From contig NZ_JACMYG010000004.1 of the NCBI RefSeq assembly GCF_014236655.1, positions 62,001 to 126,000 on the forward strand: 64,000 nucleotides of DNA. The letters are read 5' to 3'. Positions 18,305 through 28,428 of the stretch are shown here, piece by piece. This stretch comes from Pseudomonas kielensis (lineage in GTDB: Bacteria; Pseudomonadota; Gammaproteobacteria; Pseudomonadales; Pseudomonadaceae). The position numbers were made by a program, and so were the translations under genes. Below the pieces are notes generated by a model. It searched no databases, was not told where the DNA came from, and was given only the letters and a program-made list of their open reading frames with translations. Position 1 is the stretch's first letter; the number at the start of each line of letters is the position of its first letter.

Positions 18305-19323
18305 GTGCGACGCGCAGTCCGAAGGTTTCCGAGCGCGTGGCCCCCAAGGCCGCCGATCCGCAACCGCAGAAGAAAAAACATGACGAAGACGATGGTCCGG
18401 ACTTCCGCACCCTGTTGCGTGCCTGGATCGAAAGCCATCGCGCCAGCCTGCTCGACAGCCTGCGCCGCCTGGGCAAGCAGCCGATCGGCAGCTTCTTTAC
18501 CTGCCTGGTAATGGCCGTCGCCCTGAGCTTGCCGATGGGGCTGTCACTTTTGCTGAGTAACGTCGAGCGCCTCGGCGGCTCCTGGCAGCGTGCGGCGCAG
18601 ATTTCCCTGTACCTGCAATTGGATGCCAGCGCCAGCGAAGGCGAGCAACTGCGTGAGCAGATCAAGGCCATGCCGGGCGTGGCCGAGGCCGAGTACATCA
18701 GTCCAGAGCAGGCGCTGCAGGAGTTCCAGCAGCAGTCCGGCCTGGGCGAAGCACTCAAGGAGTTGCCGGAGAACCCGCTGCCGGGCGTGGTGCTGGTGAC
18801 CCCCAAGGAGGTCGACAAAGCGGCCCTGGAAGGCTTGCGTCAGCGCCTGGCCGAGTTGCCGAAGGTGCAGCAGGCGCAACTTGACCTGGTGTGGGTCGAG
18901 CGCCTGGCGGCGATTCTCAAGCTGGGCGAGCGGTTTGTCTTCGGCCTGACGGTGTTACTGGTTTCTGCATTACTTTTGGTGATAGGCAATACCATTCGTC
19001 TTCATATTGAAAACCGCCGCACCGAGATAGAAGTGATTAAACTGGTCGGCGGCACTGATAGCTATGTGCGTAGGCCTTTTCTCTATATGGGTGCGCTTTA
19101 TGGCTTTGGCGCTGGGGTTCTTTCCTGGGGTGTCCTGGCATTTGGCCTGAACTGGCTGAATGATGCGGTCACCGGGCTGGCCGGTTTGTATGGCAGTAAT
19201 TTTGCCCTGGCGGGTGTGCCAGTAGCCGATGGTCTGTCGCTCTTGCTTGGTGCGGTGTTGTTGGGTTATATCGGTGCGTGGATTGCGGTAGCGCGCCATT
19301 TGAGAGAGCTTGCACCGAAATAG
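18301..19323 (+). CDS. ftsX: Cell division membrane protein FtsX
   Basis: 340 aa with a charged cytoplasmic N-terminus, four membrane helices and a large periplasmic loop between the first two, as in the FtsX family. It forms the FtsEX complex at the divisome. Codon use changes about two thirds along: from roughly 18955 to the stop, codons become AT-richer (TTA, ATA, CTT, GGT) compared with the GC-rich first part and with ftsE. The protein itself looks intact. rpoH follows after 112 bases. Confidence 0.96.
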   Translation: MSATRSPKVSERVAPKAADPQPQKKKHDEDDGPDFRTLLRAWIESHRASLLDSLRRLGKQPIGSFFTCLVMAVALSLPMGLSLLLSNVERLGGSWQRAAQISLYLQLDASASEGEQLREQIKAMPGVAEAEYISPEQALQEFQQQSGLGEALKELPENPLPGVVLVTPKEVDKAALEGLRQRLAELPKVQQAQLDLVWVERLAAILKLGERFVFGLTVLLVSALLLVIGNTIRLHIENRRTEIEVIKLVGGTDSYVRRPFLYMGALYGFGAGVLSWGVLAFGLNWLNDAVTGLAGLYGSNFALAGVPVADGLSLLLGAVLLGYIGAWIAVARHLRELAPK

Positions 19324-19435
19324 TGTCTTTTTGCTTGTATATCCTTTCAGCGTGTAGGGGAACTTTTCCTTCGGTTCCCGGTCAATTTTCGCAGTGCTGA
19401 ACTGCACGAGTTATGTGAGTCGGAGGTTTTTTCGT

Positions 19436-20290
19436 ATGACCACTTCTTTGCAACCTGCTTATGCTCTAGTCCCAGGCGCAAACCTGGAGGCCTATGTGCA
19501 CACGGTCAACAGCATTCCATTGCTGACGCCGGAGCAGGAGCGTGAACTGGCCGAGAGTCTCTACTATGAGCAGGATTTGGGGGCGGCTCGGCAGATGGTG
19601 CTCGCCCACCTGCGTTTTGTCGTACATATCGCCCGTAGCTATAGCGGCTACGGCCTGGCCCAGGCTGACCTGATCCAGGAAGGCAACGTTGGCCTGATGA
19701 AAGCGGTCAAGCGCTTCAACCCGGAAATGGGTGTGCGCCTGGTGTCCTTTGCCGTGCACTGGATCAAGGCGGAAATCCACGAATTCATCCTGCGCAACTG
19801 GCGCATCGTCAAAGTGGCGACCACCAAGGCCCAGCGCAAGCTGTTCTTCAACCTGCGCAGCCAGAAAAAACGCCTGGCGTGGCTGAACAACGAAGAAGTC
19901 CATCGCGTGGCTGAAAGCCTCGGCGTAGAGCCGCGGGAAGTGCGCGAGATGGAAAGCCGCCTGACCGGCCATGACATGGCCTTCGACCCGGCCGCCGAAG
20001 CGGACGACGACAGCGCTTTCCAGTCGCCAGCCAACTACCTGGAAGACCACCGGTACGACCCGGCCCGTCAACTGGAGGATGCAGACTGGAGCGACAACTC
20101 CACCAGCAACCTGCACGAGGCGCTGGATGTGCTGGACGACCGCAGCCGTGACATCCTCTACCAGCGTTGGCTGGCAGAAGAAAAAGCCACGCTGCACGAC
20201 CTGGCGCAGAAGTACAACGTGTCGGCCGAGCGGATCCGTCAGCTTGAGAAGAGCGCGATGAACAAGCTCAAGTTGTCGATCGCCGCTTAA
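19436..20290 (+). CDS. rpoH: RNA polymerase heat-shock sigma factor RpoH (sigma32)
   Basis: 284 aa sigma-70 family member directing heat-shock gene transcription. Region 2 is clear ([19 protein letters not shown] and the [12 protein letters not shown] segment), the RpoH box region [13 protein letters not shown] follows, and the C-terminal region 4.2 helix-turn-helix ends in [17 protein letters not shown]. The start follows GGAGG with eight bases spacing. A 112-base gap after ftsX allows its own promoters, as in other bacteria. Ends in a good intrinsic terminator. Confidence 0.97.
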   Translation: MTTSLQPAYALVPGANLEAYVHTVNSIPLLTPEQERELAESLYYEQDLGAARQMVLAHLRFVVHIARSYSGYGLAQADLIQEGNVGLMKAVKRFNPEMGVRLVSFAVHWIKAEIHEFILRNWRIVKVATTKAQRKLFFNLRSQKKRLAWLNNEEVHRVAESLGVEPREVREMESRLTGHDMAFDPAAEADDDSAFQSPANYLEDHRYDPARQLEDADWSDNSTSNLHEALDVLDDRSRDILYQRWLAEEKATLHDLAQKYNVSAERIRQLEKSAMNKLKLSIAA

Positions 20291-20305
20291 CCTGCGGCGC
20301 AATGC

Positions 20306-20337
20306 AAAAACCCCCGATCATCGATCGGGGGTTTTTT
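20306..20337 (+). terminator. Intrinsic terminator of rpoH
   Basis: CCCCCGATC-ATC-GATCGGGGG stem-loop followed by TTTTTTG on the plus strand and preceded by five A on the other side. It can also end transcription arriving from the minus-strand mtgA side. Confidence 0.9.
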
Positions 20338-20403
20338 GTTTGTGCCCATTTTCCAGATTCACCTTGGCCCTTGTGGGGGCTGTGTCTGGAAGAATGTGTT
20401 CGG

Positions 20404-21126
20404 CTATTGCGCCCAAGGCGCCCGACGCGAATCGTTGAGACCGATCAGGTAGCTGTCGCCGCCCAACTGGCTCATCTGCTGGCGAATCCAACCCGCACGC
20501 CGGGCCACGTAGGCGCTCGGATGGCTGGCGCTATACACCCGCGGATTCGGCAGCACGGCCGCCAGCAGGCTGGCCTGCTGGCGGCTCAGTGAGCGGGCGC
20601 TGACGCCGAAGTGATGGCGCGCTGCGGCCTCGGCGCCAAATACGCCGGCATCCCACTCCACGCTGTTGAGGTACACCTCGAGAATCCGCTGCTTGGGCCA
20701 GAACACTTCGATCAGTGCCGTAAACCAGGCTTCCAGGCCTTTGCGCAGCCAACTGCGGCCGGACCAGAGGAACAGGTTCTTCGCCACTTGCTGGCTCAGC
20801 GTACTGGCGCCACGGATCGAGCCGCCGCGTTCGTTGTGGGCCAGCGCGGCCTGGATCGCGCCGAAGTCAAAACCCCAGTGCTCGGGGAACTTCTGGTCTT
20901 CGCCGGCCATCACCGCGACTTTCAGGTCGTCGCTGATGTTGTCCCAGGACTGCCAGTCGCGCTGCAAGTCGATGGGCTCGCCATCGAACCAGGATTCGAT
21001 CTTGCGCTCGACCATCAGTGCGGTCCCCGGTGGCGGGATAAAACGCAACAGCAGGACCAGCACGATGCTGCCGCCGGCAAACCAGAGCAGGGCTTTCATG
21101 AAGCGGCGCACAAATATTGGCAGCAT
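20404..21126 (-). CDS. mtgA: Monofunctional peptidoglycan glycosyltransferase
   Basis: 240 aa. One N-terminal membrane helix (about residues 11-28) is followed by a family 51 glycosyltransferase domain. The catalytic motif GEDQKFPEHWGFD is near residue 75, then GGSIRGASTLSQQ. There is no transpeptidase domain. It polymerises lipid II into glycan strands at the periplasmic face. Convergent with rpoH across the terminator. Confidence 0.95.
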   Translation of the reverse strand: MLPIFVRRFMKALLWFAGGSIVLVLLLRFIPPPGTALMVERKIESWFDGEPIDLQRDWQSWDNISDDLKVAVMAGEDQKFPEHWGFDFGAIQAALAHNERGGSIRGASTLSQQVAKNLFLWSGRSWLRKGLEAWFTALIEVFWPKQRILEVYLNSVEWDAGVFGAEAAARHHFGVSARSLSRQQASLLAAVLPNPRVYSASHPSAYVARRAGWIRQQMSQLGGDSYLIGLNDSRRAPWAQ

Positions 21127-21200
21127 AGAGATGGCTTGGCCGAACCCGTCGAGCGGGCCATTATACAGACCCTGCCCAATGAATCTGACTGGAGTTCCTC

Positions 21201-21581
21201 ATGCTGCGTGGCTTTTTGATGCTGGCCGCTTTTTTCGGTTTTACCGGCGTCGCCCTGGGCGCATTTGCCGCCCATGGCCTCAAGGGCCGCTTGAGCAGCG
21301 AATACCTGGCGATTTTTCATACCGGCGTCACCTACCAACTGGTGCATACCCTGGCGCTGCTGGGTATCGCGCTGCTGGCCACACAGATTCCCGGTCGCCT
21401 GGTGACCTGGGCCGGCGTCTGTTTTGCCGTGGGCATCCTGCTGTTTTCCGGCAGCCTGTACCTGCTGACGCTGACGGGCATCAGCAAGCTGGGGATCGTC
21501 ACCCCATTTGGCGGCCTGGCATTCCTCGTGGGCTGGTTGCTACTGGGCATTACCGCCTGGCGCTTGCAGGTAACCGCCTGA
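21201..21581 (+). CDS. DUF423 small membrane protein
   Basis: 126 aa with four hydrophobic helices and the family feature GAFAAHGLKGRLS after the first. DUF423/YgdD proteins are conserved inner-membrane proteins of unknown function. Divergent from mtgA, 74 bases apart, and 71 bases before thiS. Confidence 0.88.
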   Translation: MLRGFLMLAAFFGFTGVALGAFAAHGLKGRLSSEYLAIFHTGVTYQLVHTLALLGIALLATQIPGRLVTWAGVCFAVGILLFSGSLYLLTLTGISKLGIVTPFGGLAFLVGWLLLGITAWRLQVTA

Positions 21582-21652
21582 CACTTGTAGCTGACCTTTA
21601 GGTCATGATCGGGCTAGAATGCTGGCCCCTAAAAATGATGGCGGCATCCGGC

Positions 21653-21853
21653 ATGCGCATTCAGTTGAACGGCGAATCCTTTGAACTGCCCGACGGTGAG
21701 ACCGTTGCGGCCCTGCTGACCCGACTGGACCTGACCGGTCGCCGGGTGGCGGTCGAGCTCAACCTGGATATCGTCCCGCGCAGCCAGCACGCTGACACCA
21801 CCCTCACCGAGGGCGACTCGGTGGAAGTGGTACACGCCATCGGTGGCGGCTAG
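21653..21853 (+). CDS. thiS: Sulfur carrier protein ThiS
   Basis: 66 aa ubiquitin-like protein ending in the essential diglycine (AIGGG). ThiF-type enzymes adenylate its C-terminus, which is then thiocarboxylated to deliver sulfur to ThiG for the thiazole ring of thiamine. The frame extends 16 codons upstream but MRIQLNGESFEL is the family start. Followed by thiG after 66 bases. Confidence 0.95.
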   Translation: MRIQLNGESFELPDGETVAALLTRLDLTGRRVAVELNLDIVPRSQHADTTLTEGDSVEVVHAIGGG

Positions 21854-21919
21854 TCGCCCACCGCGACAACCGCGCCCACCCGCATTGTGCAAGAACCTCA
21901 CCCCACCAGAGGATTTCCG

Positions 21920-22714
21920 ATGAGCAACGTTCGCAGCGACAAGCCTTTCGTCCTGGCCGGTCGTACTTACCAGTCGCGTTTGCTGGTAGGTACCGGCAAG
22001 TACCGTGACATGGAAGAAACCCGCCTGGCCATCGAAGCCTCGGGTGCTGAGATCGTCACCTTCGCCGTGCGCCGCACCAACCTGGGCCAGAACGAGGGCG
22101 AGCCGAACCTGCTCGATGTGCTGTCGCCAGAGCGCTACACCTTCCTGCCGAACACCGCCGGTTGCTATGACGCGATCGAGGCCGTGCGCACCTGTCGCCT
22201 GGCCCGTGAGCTGCTCGGCGGGCACAATCTGGTGAAGCTGGAAGTACTGGCCGACCAGAAAACCCTGTTCCCCAACGTGATCGAAACCCTCAAGGCCGCC
22301 GAAACGCTGGTCAAGGAAGGCTTCGACGTAATGGTCTACACCAGTGATGACCCGATCATCGCCCGGCAACTGGCGGACATCGGCTGCATCGCCATCATGC
22401 CGCTGGCCGGCTTGATCGGTTCGGGCCTGGGGATCTGCAACCCGTACAACCTGCAGATCATCCTCGAAGAAACCAAGGTGCCTGTGCTGGTGGATGCCGG
22501 TGTCGGCACGGCGTCCGACGCCACCATCGCCATGGAGTTGGGCTGCGAGGCGGTGCTGATGAACTCGGCCATCGCCCATGCCCAGCAACCGATCATGATG
22601 GCTGAAGCCATGAAACACGCGATTGTGGCAGGTCGCCTGGCGTACCTCGCCGGCCGCATGCCGAAAAAACTCTATGCCAGCGCCTCCTCGCCGCTGGATG
22701 GTCTGATCAAGTAA
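21920..22714 (+). CDS. thiG: Thiazole synthase ThiG
   Basis: 264 aa TIM-barrel enzyme that builds the thiazole phosphate of thiamine from deoxyxylulose phosphate, ThiS thiocarboxylate and dehydroglycine. The Schiff-base lysine is probably K106 in LVKLEV. The phosphate-binding late segment [11 protein letters not shown] is present. AGAGGA before the ATG supports this start. Next to thiS and trmB. Confidence 0.96.
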   Translation: MSNVRSDKPFVLAGRTYQSRLLVGTGKYRDMEETRLAIEASGAEIVTFAVRRTNLGQNEGEPNLLDVLSPERYTFLPNTAGCYDAIEAVRTCRLARELLGGHNLVKLEVLADQKTLFPNVIETLKAAETLVKEGFDVMVYTSDDPIIARQLADIGCIAIMPLAGLIGSGLGICNPYNLQIILEETKVPVLVDAGVGTASDATIAMELGCEAVLMNSAIAHAQQPIMMAEAMKHAIVAGRLAYLAGRMPKKLYASASSPLDGLIK

Positions 22715-22723
22715 GAGCCATTG

Positions 22724-23449
22724 ATGACTGAATCGAACGACACGCCTATCCAGACGGAAGAAGGCGAAGAGCGCCAACACCGCCGCATCAAGAGTTTTGT
22801 GATGCGCGCCGGGCGCATGACCGAAGGCCAGCAAAAGGGCCTGGAGCAGGGCACGCCGCTGTTCGTCTTGCCATTGGCCGACGCGCCGGTGGACTTTGAC
22901 CAGGTGTTCGGCCGCTCGGCCCCGCGCTCGCTGGAAATCGGCTTCGGCATGGGCCACTCGCTGCTGGAAATGGCCGCGGCTGCGCCGGACCAGGACTTCA
23001 TCGGGGTCGAAGTGCACCGTCCAGGTGTGGGGGCGCTGCTCAATGGCGTGCTCACCCAGGGCCTGACCAACCTGCGGGTCTACGATTGTGATGCGATCGA
23101 AGTGCTCAACCGCTGCGTGGCGGACAACAGCCTGGATCGCCTGATGCTGTTTTTCCCGGACCCTTGGCACAAGAGCCGTCACCACAAACGCCGGATCGTC
23201 CAGGCATCTTTTGCTGAGCTGGTACGCAGCAAGTTGAAGGTCGGTGGTGTGCTGCACATGGCCACCGACTGGGAGCCGTACGCCGAATACATGCTGGAAG
23301 TGATGAACGTCGCGCCGGGTTACCGCAACCTGGCCGAAGACGGCAAGTGCGTGCCGCGCCCGGCCGAGCGCCCGATCACCAAGTTCGAACGCCGCGGCGA
23401 ACGTCTTGGGCATGGCGTGTGGGACTTGAAGTTCGAGAAGCTGTTGTAG
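22724..23449 (+). CDS. trmB: tRNA (guanine46-N7)-methyltransferase
   Basis: 241 aa SAM-dependent methyltransferase forming m7G46 in tRNA. Motif [15 protein letters not shown] and the catalytic [14 protein letters not shown] block are clear. A TTG codon directly precedes the ATG; the ATG is used. The stop codon TAG lies inside the first arm of a REP sequence (GTAGGAGCGAGC), so a mobile repeat borders or forms the gene end. Confidence 0.95.
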   Translation: MTESNDTPIQTEEGEERQHRRIKSFVMRAGRMTEGQQKGLEQGTPLFVLPLADAPVDFDQVFGRSAPRSLEIGFGMGHSLLEMAAAAPDQDFIGVEVHRPGVGALLNGVLTQGLTNLRVYDCDAIEVLNRCVADNSLDRLMLFFPDPWHKSRHHKRRIVQASFAELVRSKLKVGGVLHMATDWEPYAEYMLEVMNVAPGYRNLAEDGKCVPRPAERPITKFERRGERLGHGVWDLKFEKLL

Positions 23450-23557
23450 GAGCGAGCCTGCTCCGGGCGGCGTTCCGACGAAAAACTACACATCAACGCG
23501 GGGCTTCAGATACCCCGCGTTTTCGTTTGCGACCATCGCGAGCAAGCTCGCTCCTAC
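23446..23557. repeat. REPIN with internal hairpin between trmB and DUF3392 gene
   Basis: Left arm GTAGGAGCGAGCCTGCTC starts at 23446 and includes the trmB stop; the right arm, in inverse orientation, ends in CTCCTAC at 23557. Between the arms is a perfect hairpin, AACGCGGGG with CCCCGCGTT (23495-23521), flanked by a short T-run, that can act as the terminator for both convergent genes. Confidence 0.8.
23495..23525. terminator. Bidirectional terminator inside the REPIN
   Basis: Nine-bp stem with a nine-base loop (AACGCGGGG, CTTCAGATA, CCCCGCGTT) followed by TTT on the plus strand. It lies between the convergent genes trmB and the DUF3392 gene. Confidence 0.6.
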
Positions 23558-23581
23558 AGTGGATTTGTATAGGGCGCAGGG

Positions 23582-23905
23582 TTAGCGGCGATCAGCCACG
23601 ACCCCAATCAGCACCAGCACCACCAGCAACACCGGCGCCAGGCTGTAGTTGTTGAACTGGCTCAGGCCCTTGACGATCCAGGGCGTGGCGTAGATCAGGG
23701 ACGCACCGCTGCCGATCACACACAGCAGGGCCATCATCGGCACGCGCAATGCACCGGCGATGTTGCCCAGGCGCTGCTCGACCCAGCCTTTGAAATCCGC
23801 GCCAAACAGCACCAGCAAACACCCCACCAATGCCAGGGAAATTTCCGACAGGTTACTGCGGCTCCAGCGAGACACAGTGGCGAGCAGGTCGAGTACCAAA
23901 TCCAT
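23582..23905 (-). CDS. DUF3392 membrane protein
   Basis: 107 aa with three predicted membrane helices (about residues 20-37, 56-75 and 84-103). It matches the DUF3392 family seen next to hemW in pseudomonads. Function unknown. Starts 23 bases after the hemW stop on the same strand and is probably the last gene of the hemW operon. Confidence 0.85.
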   Translation of the reverse strand: MDLVLDLLATVSRWSRSNLSEISLALVGCLLVLFGADFKGWVEQRLGNIAGALRVPMMALLCVIGSGASLIYATPWIVKGLSQFNNYSLAPVLLVVLVLIGVVADRR

Positions 23906-23928
23906 TCGTTTTCCCTTAGTTCTGAAAA

Positions 23929-25134
23929 TCAGCTCAGAAAGTTCTGCAGCAAGTCATTGAGAAACAGCTGTCCACGCAGTGTCGCTGCCAGGCGTGACGG
24001 TTCGACCTGCAACAAACCACTTTGTTCGGCTTCGCGCCGGCCTTCGGCAAGACTTTCCAGGCTCAGCCCGGTGCGTTCGGGGTACAGGCGCGCCTCGACA
24101 CCCTCGGTCAGGCGCAAGGCATTCATCAGGAACTCGAACGGCAGCTCGTCATTGCTCAGGGCTTTCTCGCCCGCCTTGAAGCTCTTGGCCGGGTTGAGGT
24201 AGTCCTTGGGCAGGCGCGTCTTCCAGGTACGCACGATGCGCCCGTCCGGATGGCTCAGCTTGCCGTGGGCGCCGGCGCCAATGCCGATGAAGTCGCCGAA
24301 GCTCCAGTAGTTGAGGTTGTGCCGCGCCGCACGGCCGGCCTGGGCGTACGCCGAGACTTCGTACTGGGCGTAGCCGTGCTCGGCCAGCAGGGCCTGGCCG
24401 GCCTCCTGGATGTCCCACAGGGTGTCGTCTTCCGGCAGCGTCGGCGGCTGATTCCAGAACACCGTATTGGGCTCCAGTGTCAGCTGATACCAGGACAGGT
24501 GGGTGGGCTTGAGGGCGATGGCCTGGCGCAGGTCGTCCAGGGCGTCGTCCAGGGACTGATCGGGCAAGCCGTGCATCAGGTCCAGGTTGAAGTTGTCGAA
24601 CCCGGCCTGGCGCGCCATGCCGGCGGCGCGAATGGCTTCGTCGCCGTTGTGGATGCGGCCCAGGGCCTGGAGTTTTTCCTGCTGGAAACTCTGGATGCCG
24701 ATCGACAGGCGATTGATGCCCAGCGCCCGGTAGGCGACGAACTTCTCCTGCTCGAAGGTGCCCGGGTTGGCTTCCAGGGTGATTTCGATGTCGCTGGCGA
24801 ACGGGATGCGTTGTTCCACACCCTTGAGCAAGCGGCCCAGGGCCACGGCGCTGAACAGGCTCGGGGTGCCGCCGCCAAAAAAGATCGAACTCAGCTCCCG
24901 GCCGTAGACCGCGTGCAGGTCCTGATCAAGGTCCGCCAGCAGGGCGTCGACGTACTCTTCTTCCGGCAGCACGGGGCTGGCGGTGTGCGAGTTGAAGTCG
25001 CAATAGGGGCATTTGCGCACACACCACGGAATGTGGATGTACAGCGCCAGGGGCGGCAGCGTAGGCAGGGCGGCCCGGGGCGATGGCGCGGTGCCACCGA
25101 CAATCAGCGGCAACGCGCAGGGTTCGTGGGTCAT
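23929..25134 (-). CDS. hemW: Radical SAM haem chaperone HemW
   Basis: 401 aa. The radical SAM cluster motif is C38-x3-C42-x2-C45 ([10 protein letters not shown]), followed by FFGGGTPS. The HemW C-terminal domain is present. Once annotated as oxygen-independent coproporphyrinogen oxidase, the family binds haem and delivers it to respiratory enzymes. It overlaps the rdgB stop by four bases. Confidence 0.94.
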   Translation of the reverse strand: MTHEPCALPLIVGGTAPSPRAALPTLPPLALYIHIPWCVRKCPYCDFNSHTASPVLPEEEYVDALLADLDQDLHAVYGRELSSIFFGGGTPSLFSAVALGRLLKGVEQRIPFASDIEITLEANPGTFEQEKFVAYRALGINRLSIGIQSFQQEKLQALGRIHNGDEAIRAAGMARQAGFDNFNLDLMHGLPDQSLDDALDDLRQAIALKPTHLSWYQLTLEPNTVFWNQPPTLPEDDTLWDIQEAGQALLAEHGYAQYEVSAYAQAGRAARHNLNYWSFGDFIGIGAGAHGKLSHPDGRIVRTWKTRLPKDYLNPAKSFKAGEKALSNDELPFEFLMNALRLTEGVEARLYPERTGLSLESLAEGRREAEQSGLLQVEPSRLAATLRGQLFLNDLLQNFLS

Positions 25135-25727
25135 TTCAGGCCCAGACGCTGGCGCAGCAGATCCATTGCGCGGGCGCGGTGGCTGATGAGGTTCTTGTCG
25201 GCCGGGCTCAGTTCGGCGCTTGAGCAGTCACGCTCCGGTACCCAGAACAGCGGGTCGTAGCCAAAGCCGTGTTCGCCGCTGGCCTGGGTCAGGATGCGTC
25301 CGTGCCACAGCCCTTCGCAGAGAATCGGCAGCGGGTCATCGGCGTGGCGCACCAGGGCCAGCACACAGACGAACTGGGCGCCGCGCTCGGCGGCCGGGAC
25401 GTCCTTGAGCACGTCGAGCAGCTTGGCGTTGTTCGCCGCATCACCCTGGCCGTTGGCGTAGCGCGCCGAGTAAATGCCCGGCGCACCCCCGAGAAAGTCC
25501 ACTGCCAGCCCCGAGTCGTCGGCCAGTGCCGGCAAGCCGGAGATACGGGCGGCATTACGGGCCTTGAGAATGGCGTTTTCGACGAACGACAGACCGGTTT
25601 CTTCCGGCTCCACGCTGCTGAACTCGCCAATCGAGCGCAGTTGCACCGATTCGCCGAGCATGGCCTGGAGTTCCTTGAGTTTGCCGGCGTTATGGCTGGC
25701 CAGTACGAGTTGGGTGAAGGTGATCAT
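25131..25727 (-). CDS. rdgB: dITP/XTP pyrophosphatase
   Basis: 198 aa house-cleaning nucleotidase that removes ITP, dITP and XTP from the pool. The N-terminal [13 protein letters not shown] and ADDSGLAVD motifs are typical of the Ham1 family. Four-base overlap with both the DUF4426 gene upstream and hemW downstream indicates a coupled operon. Confidence 0.95.
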   Translation of the reverse strand: MITFTQLVLASHNAGKLKELQAMLGESVQLRSIGEFSSVEPEETGLSFVENAILKARNAARISGLPALADDSGLAVDFLGGAPGIYSARYANGQGDAANNAKLLDVLKDVPAAERGAQFVCVLALVRHADDPLPILCEGLWHGRILTQASGEHGFGYDPLFWVPERDCSSAELSPADKNLISHRARAMDLLRQRLGLK

Positions 25728-26158
25728 TCGCCGGGGAAAAGCTCTTGGTTGAAATTGATGGTGTTGATCTTGTCGCCGGTCTGCACCTTGATCTCAAAGG
25801 TGCGGACTTCCTGCTGGTCCACCGGGTACTGGGCGAGGTAGTAGATCGCCCCCTGTTCGGTGACTTGCTTGAAGTTCAGTGGCACGGTCTTGCTGGTCAG
25901 GTCCTTCACGGTGCCGGTGACGCTGGCCACCATGGGCTGGCCGGCCTTGATCACCGAGACGTTGATCACGCCCTGGTTCTTGCTGCGGATCAGTTCGGCG
26001 GCCTTGGCGATGTCCGGCTGAATGAAGGTCGAGTTGAAGGTGTTGTAGTGCACCGTCACATCGCCGAAGGTTTCCTGGCGCTCGCCCTTGATGACGTCGG
26101 CCGCCATGGCGCTGACGCTCAGGCACGCGGTTAAGGCAAGCAGAGCTAGACGACTCAT
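25724..26158 (-). CDS. DUF4426 periplasmic protein
   Basis: 144 aa. Signal peptide [19 protein letters not shown], then a compact beta-rich domain. It matches DUF4426, found between metW and rdgB in pseudomonads. No function is known. The last codons overlap rdgB by four bases. Confidence 0.87.
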   Translation of the reverse strand: MSRLALLALTACLSVSAMAADVIKGERQETFGDVTVHYNTFNSTFIQPDIAKAAELIRSKNQGVINVSVIKAGQPMVASVTGTVKDLTSKTVPLNFKQVTEQGAIYYLAQYPVDQQEVRTFEIKVQTGDKINTINFNQELFPGE

Positions 26159-26182
26159 GATCGTACTCCTTTGAAAAACGGG

Positions 26183-26803
26183 TTAGACCGCTACCTGGTG
26201 ATCCTGCAGGCCAGGACTGCTGACACGGTAAATGCCAATCTCACCTAATAGATTAGGCCATAGCTTACTGGCCCACCCATGCCGATGCTGTTGATCCACG
26301 GCAAGCCGATCAATGACCTTGGCTTCACGTTCACGGCACAAGGCTTCAAAGTCCTCGAAAGTGCAGAAGTGAATGTTCGGCGTGTTGTACCAGGTGTACG
26401 GCAGAAACTCGGAAACCGGCATCCGGCCCTTGCTCGCCAGGTACCAGCGGCAGCGCCAGTGCCCGAAGTTGGGGAAGGTGATGATGCACTGGCGACCGAC
26501 CCGCAGCATTTCGTCGAGGATCTTGTCGGGGTAATGCACGGCCTGCAGGGCCTGGGTCATGACCACGATGTCGAAGCTGTTGCTGGCAAAGTTGCCCAGG
26601 CCCTTGTCCAGGTCCTGCTCGATGACGTTGATGCCCTTGGCCACGCACTCGGCAATGTTGTCCGGGTCGTTTTCCAGGCCGTAGCCGGTGACTTGCTTGT
26701 TGTCGCGCAGCCAGGTCAGCAGTTCGCCATCACCGCAGCCCAGGTCGAGCACGCGGCTGCCGGCGGGGATCCATTCCTGGATGATTTCCAGATCAGCTCT
26801 CAT
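26183..26803 (-). CDS. metW: MetW, methionine biosynthesis methyltransferase-like protein
   Basis: 206 aa with a class I SAM-binding motif (VLDLGCGDGELL, about residues 18-29). In Pseudomonas MetW acts together with MetX, and both are needed for full homoserine O-acyltransferase activity. It starts seven bases after the metX stop. Confidence 0.93.
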   Translation of the reverse strand: MRADLEIIQEWIPAGSRVLDLGCGDGELLTWLRDNKQVTGYGLENDPDNIAECVAKGINVIEQDLDKGLGNFASNSFDIVVMTQALQAVHYPDKILDEMLRVGRQCIITFPNFGHWRCRWYLASKGRMPVSEFLPYTWYNTPNIHFCTFEDFEALCREREAKVIDRLAVDQQHRHGWASKLWPNLLGEIGIYRVSSPGLQDHQVAV

Positions 26804-26810
26804 GGCTTGT

Positions 26811-27950
26811 TCACACCGTAATTCGCTTCATGTAATTGCTGAACGCCTGCAGGTAGCGCGGGATCGGTATCAGGAAGGCGTCGTGGCCTTGCGGAGCGTC
26901 GATCTCCAGGTAGCAAACGTCTTTCTTGGCGGCCATCAGGGCATCTACCAGCTCGCGGGAGCGGGCCGGGGAGAAGCGCCAGTCGGTGGTAAAGGACATC
27001 ACACAGAATTTGGCTTTGGCACCGGCGAAGGTTTTCGCCAGGTTATCGTCGAAGTTCGCCGCCGGATCGAAGTAGTCCAGTGCCTTGGTCATCAGCAGGT
27101 AGGTGTTGGCGTCGAACCGCCCGGAGAACTCTTCACCCTGATAACGCAGGTAGCTCTCGACCTGGAACTCGACGCTGTGGAAATCGTAGTTGAGTTTTTC
27201 GCTCTTGAGGCCGCGGCCGAATTTCTCACCCATCGAGTCGTCCGACAGGTAAGTGATGTGCCCGACCATGCGCGCCAGCATCAGGCCGCGCTTGGGAATC
27301 ACCCCGGCTTCCTGGAACGAACCGCCATGGAACTCCGGATCGGTGAGGATGGCCTGGCGCGCGACTTCGTTGAAGGCGATGTTCTGCGCCGAGAGCTTGG
27401 GAGCCGAGGCAATGGCCAGGCAGTGGCGGATGCGGTCAGGGTAGGTGATGCTCCATTGCATCGCCTGCATGCCGCCCAGGCTGCCACCGATCACGGCGGC
27501 CCACTGCGCGATGCCGATACGGTCGGCCAGGCGGGCCTGGCTGTGGACCCAGTCCTCGACGGTCAGCACCGGGAACTCGGCGCCGAATGGTTTGCCGGTC
27601 TCCGGGTTAATGCTGCTGGGGCCGGTGGAGCCGTTGCAGCCGCCGAGGTTGTTCAGGCTGACGACGAAGAATTTGTCGGTGTCGATCGGCTTGCCGGGGC
27701 CAATGCAGCTGTCCCACCAACCGGGTTTGCGGTCGTCGGGGCTGTGGAAGCCGGCCGCGTGATGGTGCCCGGACAAGGCATGGCAGATCAGCACGGCGTT
27801 GCTCGCCGTGGCGTTCAGCGTGCCGTAGGTTTCGTAGATCAGGTCATAGGCTGACAAGGAACGGCCGCAGGCAAGGGCCAGGGGCTCGTTGAAGTGCGCC
27901 ACTTGGGGCGTCACCAGACCAACAGAATCGGCGGGAAAGGCAGTTGGCAT
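26811..27950 (-). CDS. metX: Homoserine O-acyltransferase MetX
   Basis: 379 aa alpha/beta-hydrolase enzyme that acylates homoserine in the first committed step of methionine synthesis. The nucleophile is S157 in [14 protein letters not shown] (60-67) and a C-terminal GHDAFL histidine are present. Pseudomonad proteins of this group usually succinylate rather than acetylate; the sequence alone does not decide. The downstream partner is metW. Confidence 0.94.
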   Translation of the reverse strand: MPTAFPADSVGLVTPQVAHFNEPLALACGRSLSAYDLIYETYGTLNATASNAVLICHALSGHHHAAGFHSPDDRKPGWWDSCIGPGKPIDTDKFFVVSLNNLGGCNGSTGPSSINPETGKPFGAEFPVLTVEDWVHSQARLADRIGIAQWAAVIGGSLGGMQAMQWSITYPDRIRHCLAIASAPKLSAQNIAFNEVARQAILTDPEFHGGSFQEAGVIPKRGLMLARMVGHITYLSDDSMGEKFGRGLKSEKLNYDFHSVEFQVESYLRYQGEEFSGRFDANTYLLMTKALDYFDPAANFDDNLAKTFAGAKAKFCVMSFTTDWRFSPARSRELVDALMAAKKDVCYLEIDAPQGHDAFLIPIPRYLQAFSNYMKRITV

Positions 27951-28051
27951 CGACCCTGCTCTCGTTGAAATGAGGCGTAAGTCTAAAGACCGCTGTGGTC
28001 AGCGGCAAGCAAAGGGCGGGGATGATTTTTCCTGTCAGACCGGGGCGCGGC

Positions 28052-28118
28052 CATCGCGGGCAAGCCACGCTCCCACAAGGGGCGCATTCCCATGTGGGAG
28101 CGTGGCTTGCCCGCGATG
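28052..28118. repeat. REPIN between the DUF167 gene and metX
   Basis: A perfect 25-base inverted repeat (28052-28076 and 28094-28118) beginning CATCGCGGGCAAGCC and separated by 17 bases. This is another Pseudomonas REP class, with arms GTGGGAGCGTGGCTTGCC, distinct from the copies at 275 and 23446. Confidence 0.88.
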
Positions 28119-28131
28119 AACGATGACGCGG

Positions 28132-28428
28132 TCACCCAGGCTGTCGCACCAGATCCGGCAAGTCCGGGAGCTTCTGTGGTGAGCAGATCCGCACCCGCTT
28201 CTGCCTGCTCAGCTCGCCGCTGAGCAGGCTCACCTGGCTCTTGGAGACGCCAAAGGCCTTGGCCAGGAAAGCCATCAGGTAGGCGTTGGCCTTGCCTTCG
28301 ACCGGTGGGGCGGTGAGGCGGATCTTCAGGCGATCACCGTGCAGGCCCGCGAAATCATCGCTGCGGGCCGCCGGTTGCAGGTGGCATTCGAGGATCAGGT
28401 CCGCGCCGTCCCAGCGGTAATAGCTCAT
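28132..28428 (-). CDS. DUF167 (YggU) family protein
   Basis: 98 aa, with the family core LKIRLTAPPVEGKANAYLMA and FLAKAFGVSKSQV. DUF167 proteins are small and conserved, with no agreed role. Its ATG shares a base with the yggT stop (TGATG). Last gene of the yggS-proC-yggT unit, followed by a REPIN. Confidence 0.9.
   Translation of the reverse strand: MSYYRWDGADLILECHLQPAARSDDFAGLHGDRLKIRLTAPPVEGKANAYLMAFLAKAFGVSKSQVSLLSGELSRQKRVRICSPQKLPDLPDLVRQPG

Noticed and set aside
18970..19407. 145-codon minus-strand frame across the AT-rich ftsX end
   Set aside because: Lies opposite FtsX membrane helices and shows no family features; no SD.
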